A model generated the notes under the pieces. The model was given only the letters and a program-made list of their open reading frames with translations, made no database searches and was not told the DNA's origin. A DNA stretch of 64,000 bases, taken from NCBI GenBank assembly GCA_019115385.1, contig DXDR01000010.1, forward strand, positions 1 to 64,000, in the 5' to 3' direction. This document shows positions 60,956 through 64,000 of this stretch, piece by piece. A program made the translations under genes and the position numbers. Position 1 is the stretch's first letter. Each line of letters begins with the position of its first letter. Origin of the DNA: Candidatus Mediterraneibacter avicola (GTDB taxonomy: Bacteria > Bacillota > Clostridia > Lachnospirales > Lachnospiraceae).

Positions 60956-62257
60956 CTATGCCGCCGCTTTATAGCCGAGCCCCTCCAGAATATCTGTAAG
61001 CGCATTGATTTTTATATCCGGCGTTTTAAACGGATCCGCCATCATTGTCACTTCCTTCAGATGAGCGTTTTTGTATGTGTCTTCTCCAAACAGAGCGTCT
61101 GTCGCGATCTCCGGAGCCTTATATACGATATCGTCATATTTTGCTCCCAGTTTCATTTCTGTAAACGGATTTGTGTATGGATCCGAATCAAACAGGCTCC
61201 ACCCCATTTCCGTGGTATAGCGGTATCCGTCGCAGATACTCTTTAATGCCTGCTGGTTTCCTTCATATCCCTTCCCGTACAGGAACAGATCATCCACGGA
61301 CCGTATGGGCGATTTGGGATCCGCCAGGAAATCTCTCAAGGTCAGCCTGTCGTTGCCCATCATCGTTCGGAACGTGCCGAAGTTAACTGTTCCGTTTTTA
61401 ATCGCCGGGAATACCTTCTGTCCGATCTTCCGCAGATCATTGCCTGCATTTACAATGGATACGATCTCCAGCCCGGTGTATACAAAGGATGCGCCGTTTT
61501 CAAAGAAATCGCCTGTACCCAGAACATCGTCGGCTGCTCTTCCGGCCTCTGTCATGTAGAAATCCAGCCCTCTGTCCGCCCACTCTTCTCCGGTCTTATG
61601 ATCGCCCAGAAGATGCGCGGTAAAGGACACGGTCTGGGAGGCCACGTCCGCAAGGGATTTTACTGCCGTAAATCCTGCCGCGATCAGACTGACGGAGCCC
61701 CAGAATCCCAGCGACGCCAGCGACGCCGGAAACAGGGCCACAAATGCGGTGACCGCCAGGACGGCGATCCCGATTTCCACCACCAGTTCGATTCCCGCCC
61801 AGATCGTCTCTTTGTTGGCCTCATACCAGTCCGCCACAGCCTGAATTCCCCGCCCCAGCGGAGTATTGGAAAACCATTCCGCGGCCTCGTCGATCACACT
61901 CTGCCACCAGTTCCCGGCTGCCTCTGCCACCGAGATCCCCTGGGTATAGCAAAAGCTTCCCGTATCATATACAATCCTGGCAGCTACTCTCTGATCCGCC
62001 TGTTCCGCCTCCCGGGCAAAGTCTTCCAGATCACTTTTAAAATCCCTAAGCTTCTGGGCCTTGTCATCCAGACTGTCCCTTCTTCCGTAGAGTTCGCTGA
62101 CCGCCGATCCCAGATATCCCCGCCTGGTGGATACTCCGGAGATTCTCCCCGCCATGCTGTTCAGATCGTCTCCTCTGTTGTCCATCTGCCGGACGATGGA
62201 GTCAATACTCCACCCCATCTGGCTGATGGCGGAAAAATCAACTGTCAGTTCTGCCAT
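60956..62257 (-). CDS. Putative T7SS effector-like protein (N-terminal helical WXG/LXG-like region, central hydrophobic stretch, novel C-terminus)
   Basis: 433 aa; position immediately downstream of WXG100 genes. Confidence 0.5.
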   Translation of the reverse strand: MAELTVDFSAISQMGWSIDSIVRQMDNRGDDLNSMAGRISGVSTRRGYLGSAVSELYGRRDSLDDKAQKLRDFKSDLEDFAREAEQADQRVAARIVYDTGSFCYTQGISVAEAAGNWWQSVIDEAAEWFSNTPLGRGIQAVADWYEANKETIWAGIELVVEIGIAVLAVTAFVALFPASLASLGFWGSVSLIAAGFTAVKSLADVASQTVSFTAHLLGDHKTGEEWADRGLDFYMTEAGRAADDVLGTGDFFENGASFVYTGLEIVSIVNAGNDLRKIGQKVFPAIKNGTVNFGTFRTMMGNDRLTLRDFLADPKSPIRSVDDLFLYGKGYEGNQQALKSICDGYRYTTEMGWSLFDSDPYTNPFTEMKLGAKYDDIVYKAPEIATDALFGEDTYKNAHLKEVTMMADPFKTPDIKINALTDILEGLGYKAAA

Positions 62258-62293
62258 CTGTTCTCACCACCTTCCCATCCGGCGCCTTTTTCC

Positions 62294-62608
62294 TTAATCT
62301 GCATTTGCTGCTTCCCTGCGCCTTCTCTCTTCCTCTTCTTCAATGTCATCCCGGATCGCATTCATCTCGTACTGGATGTACGTCCTTGCATTGGTGATTT
62401 TATAGTCACTGCCGGGATCCTTTTCTTTTAACTGGTCAAACTCACCGGAAGAGACTCCGTAATAGTCCCCTTTTACCGCATCCCGGAGCATCCAGTCCAG
62501 GCTGTCGATTCCCTGATTGATCGAATTTATTTCCCAGGAGCCGTTCAGCAGACTCTGGCGGTACCCCGAAAGGCGGTAATATTTACTCCATTCTGCCGCA
62601 ATATTCAT
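62294..62608 (-). CDS. Small helical protein, candidate effector partner/chaperone
   Basis: 104 aa, directly upstream of the effector-like gene. Confidence 0.5.
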   Translation of the reverse strand: MNIAAEWSKYYRLSGYRQSLLNGSWEINSINQGIDSLDWMLRDAVKGDYYGVSSGEFDQLKEKDPGSDYKITNARTYIQYEMNAIRDDIEEEEERRRREAANAD

Positions 62609-62639
62609 TTTCTTACTCCTTTTTCTGCCGGCCGCCGCG

Positions 62640-62936
62640 CTATGCCTGCTTCAGCCCGTCGCTTACCGATGCGTCCCACTCTTCATAACTTTCTTTTACC
62701 GCTTTCAAGTCGTCATAAATTACATCCAGGTTCTCTTCTTCATCCTGAAGCTCGACTTTCAAGACCCGGTAAGCGTCCTGAAAAGCATTTTTCCCTCTGC
62801 CTTCCCAGACTCCGAGCAGAGTGTCTGTCGATGCGATGATCTGCTCTTTGGAATCACGGAACGCATTTCTGGCTCTGTCAATGCCGTCCAGAGCATCCTG
62901 AAACCCTCCGGTATCTACTCTTTCTACACTGCCCAT
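62640..62936 (-). CDS. WXG100 family protein
   Basis: 98 aa with GVWEGRGKNAFQ. Confidence 0.85.
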   Translation of the reverse strand: MGSVERVDTGGFQDALDGIDRARNAFRDSKEQIIASTDTLLGVWEGRGKNAFQDAYRVLKVELQDEEENLDVIYDDLKAVKESYEEWDASVSDGLKQA

Positions 62937-63017
62937 ATATGCCGCCTCCTGCTTCTGATATTAACGGGGAAGGCATGAAACGTACTCCACACCTTCCCTT
63001 GATCCAGCGGTCTTCTC

Positions 63018-63311
63018 TTAAGCAAGTGACGCGCCGAGCTGTTCGTCTGTATCCTCCAGTGTCTGGGCAACTGTTGTAAGCTGCTGGCTGATTCCGTCAA
63101 GAACTTCCGGAAACTGATTCAGCGTCTGCTCCATCTCGCTGTAGGATGCGAAGAACTGACTCTGCGCGGCGCCTTCCCATGTTGCTTCCAGGCTGTCTAC
63201 CTCGCTTCTTAAGAAACTTAAGATCTCTCTGATCTCACCTGATTTTGTCGTGAATTTGGAAGCGGAATCTCTGAGTTCCTCCGGTGTGATGGTAATTCTT
63301 TCTGCCATTTT
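63018..63311 (-). CDS. esxA: WXG100 family protein (EsxA-like)
   Basis: ATWEGAAQSQFFASYSEMEQTL; start MAERITIT. Confidence 0.9.
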   Translation of the reverse strand, partial: KMAERITITPEELRDSASKFTTKSGEIREILSFLRSEVDSLEATWEGAAQSQFFASYSEMEQTLNQFPEVLDGISQQLTTVAQTLEDTDEQLGASLA

Positions 63312-63449
63312 CTTTTCCTCCTTGTGAAAAAATTTTGTCACCGACGTTTTCGTCTGTTAAAAAGTATCTATCAAAAAACAGCAGAAGCTGTTTTTTGCAT
63401 TGGAAATACGGCGCCGGAATACAGTCCGCCGTGTTTAAGCGGGTGGGCG

Positions 63450-64000
63450 TTATCCGGCGGCAAGCGCCGTTTTCAGCTTCATCACCCTGCTGCCCTGAAA
63501 GAGATATGCATCTCCCGGGCTGATCGGTTTTGCGTAGTCCTTCAGATATTTGGCCGTCACATCACAGATCTTTATATTTTCCATATCATCAAATACAAGC
63601 GTGCGCTTGTTTTCCTTGAGCAGTTTTAATGTCTCCGGCGACTGGAAGGTGATCTGCGCGTTATTCAGGTTGCAGAAGATCAGAGCAGTCTTCAGAGATT
63701 TTGCCTGGCGGATCATGTCATTTACTTTGCCCTGCAGCGCCTTATCCTGTGCAATGGCTCCCGGCGCTCCTGCGTCATTGATAACCACCAGCAGAAGGGG
63801 CAGCTGCTCCAGCACGGTTTCCGGCGCTTCCCGGCGGTTTTGTGCCAGAAGATTTCTGCGGTTCTGCATCTCTTCATATACCTGCTCCAGGACATATTTC
63901 ATCCCTTCTGCATCGGCTGTATATTCTCTGACAAATCCCAGCTCTCCCAGTTCCTCCAGCTGTCTTCTGCTGTCGTCCACGATGTACGCGTCCGTCCGGC
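63450..64000 (-). CDS. essC: C-terminus of type VII secretion ATPase EssC (continues beyond window)
   Basis: YIVDDSRRQLEELGELGFVREYTADAEGMKYVLEQVYEEMQNRR...PLLLVVINDAG...TALIFCNL, degenerate third FtsK/SpoIIIE domain; followed by WXG100 genes. Confidence 0.8.
   Translation of the reverse strand, partial: RTDAYIVDDSRRQLEELGELGFVREYTADAEGMKYVLEQVYEEMQNRRNLLAQNRREAPETVLEQLPLLLVVINDAGAPGAIAQDKALQGKVNDMIRQAKSLKTALIFCNLNNAQITFQSPETLKLLKENKRTLVFDDMENIKICDVTAKYLKDYAKPISPGDAYLFQGSRVMKLKTALAAG

Noticed and set aside
1-64000. CRISPR arrays, complete IS elements or prophage
   Set aside because: No regularly spaced direct repeats with spacers, no full transposase and no phage structural genes seen on either strand

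Overview
This 64 kb window looks like a chromosomal segment of a gut-type Firmicute, probably Lachnospiraceae; the assignment rests on gene content and style, not a search. Most genes are on the minus strand. The left and centre are mostly housekeeping: DegV, PLP aminotransferase, BirA, OTC, SpoU methyltransferase, KtrAB-type K+ uptake, a two-component system, MetK with a SAM-I riboswitch, MurA, MetAP, FtsH-Hpt-TilS-SpoIIE-DivIC-YabQ-YabP-RqcP-HU, a CCA-adding enzyme, a YhaN/YhaO-like pair and AsnS. Accessory content includes two large multidomain surface glycosidases (GH127-type and GH20-type, both with sortase-like tails), a TetR/epimerase divergon, a tRNA-Cys followed by a decayed AbiE toxin-antitoxin pair, and at the right edge a type VII secretion (ESX/T7SSb-like) locus. 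That locus encodes the EssC C-terminus, three WXG100-like proteins, an effector-like protein, PH-like membrane proteins, a TPR protein, a Ser/Thr kinase, a membrane protein with four evenly spaced TEIL repeats, and a 1642-aa Ig-repeat surface protein. The strongest 'look again' signals are: (1) the kinase-TEIL-T7SS-giant Ig locus; (2) a nested-hairpin element between the SAM riboswitch terminator and metK; (3) the GH20 gene whose signal-peptide region is missing; (4) an AbiEii toxin with an out-of-frame internal deletion next to an intact AbiEi; (5) a patatin-OTC ORF fusion that looks like a frameshift; (6) a dispersed AAAAGGGGTCTGACCCCTTTT palindrome family. All calls were read by eye from the sequence; no database searches were run.
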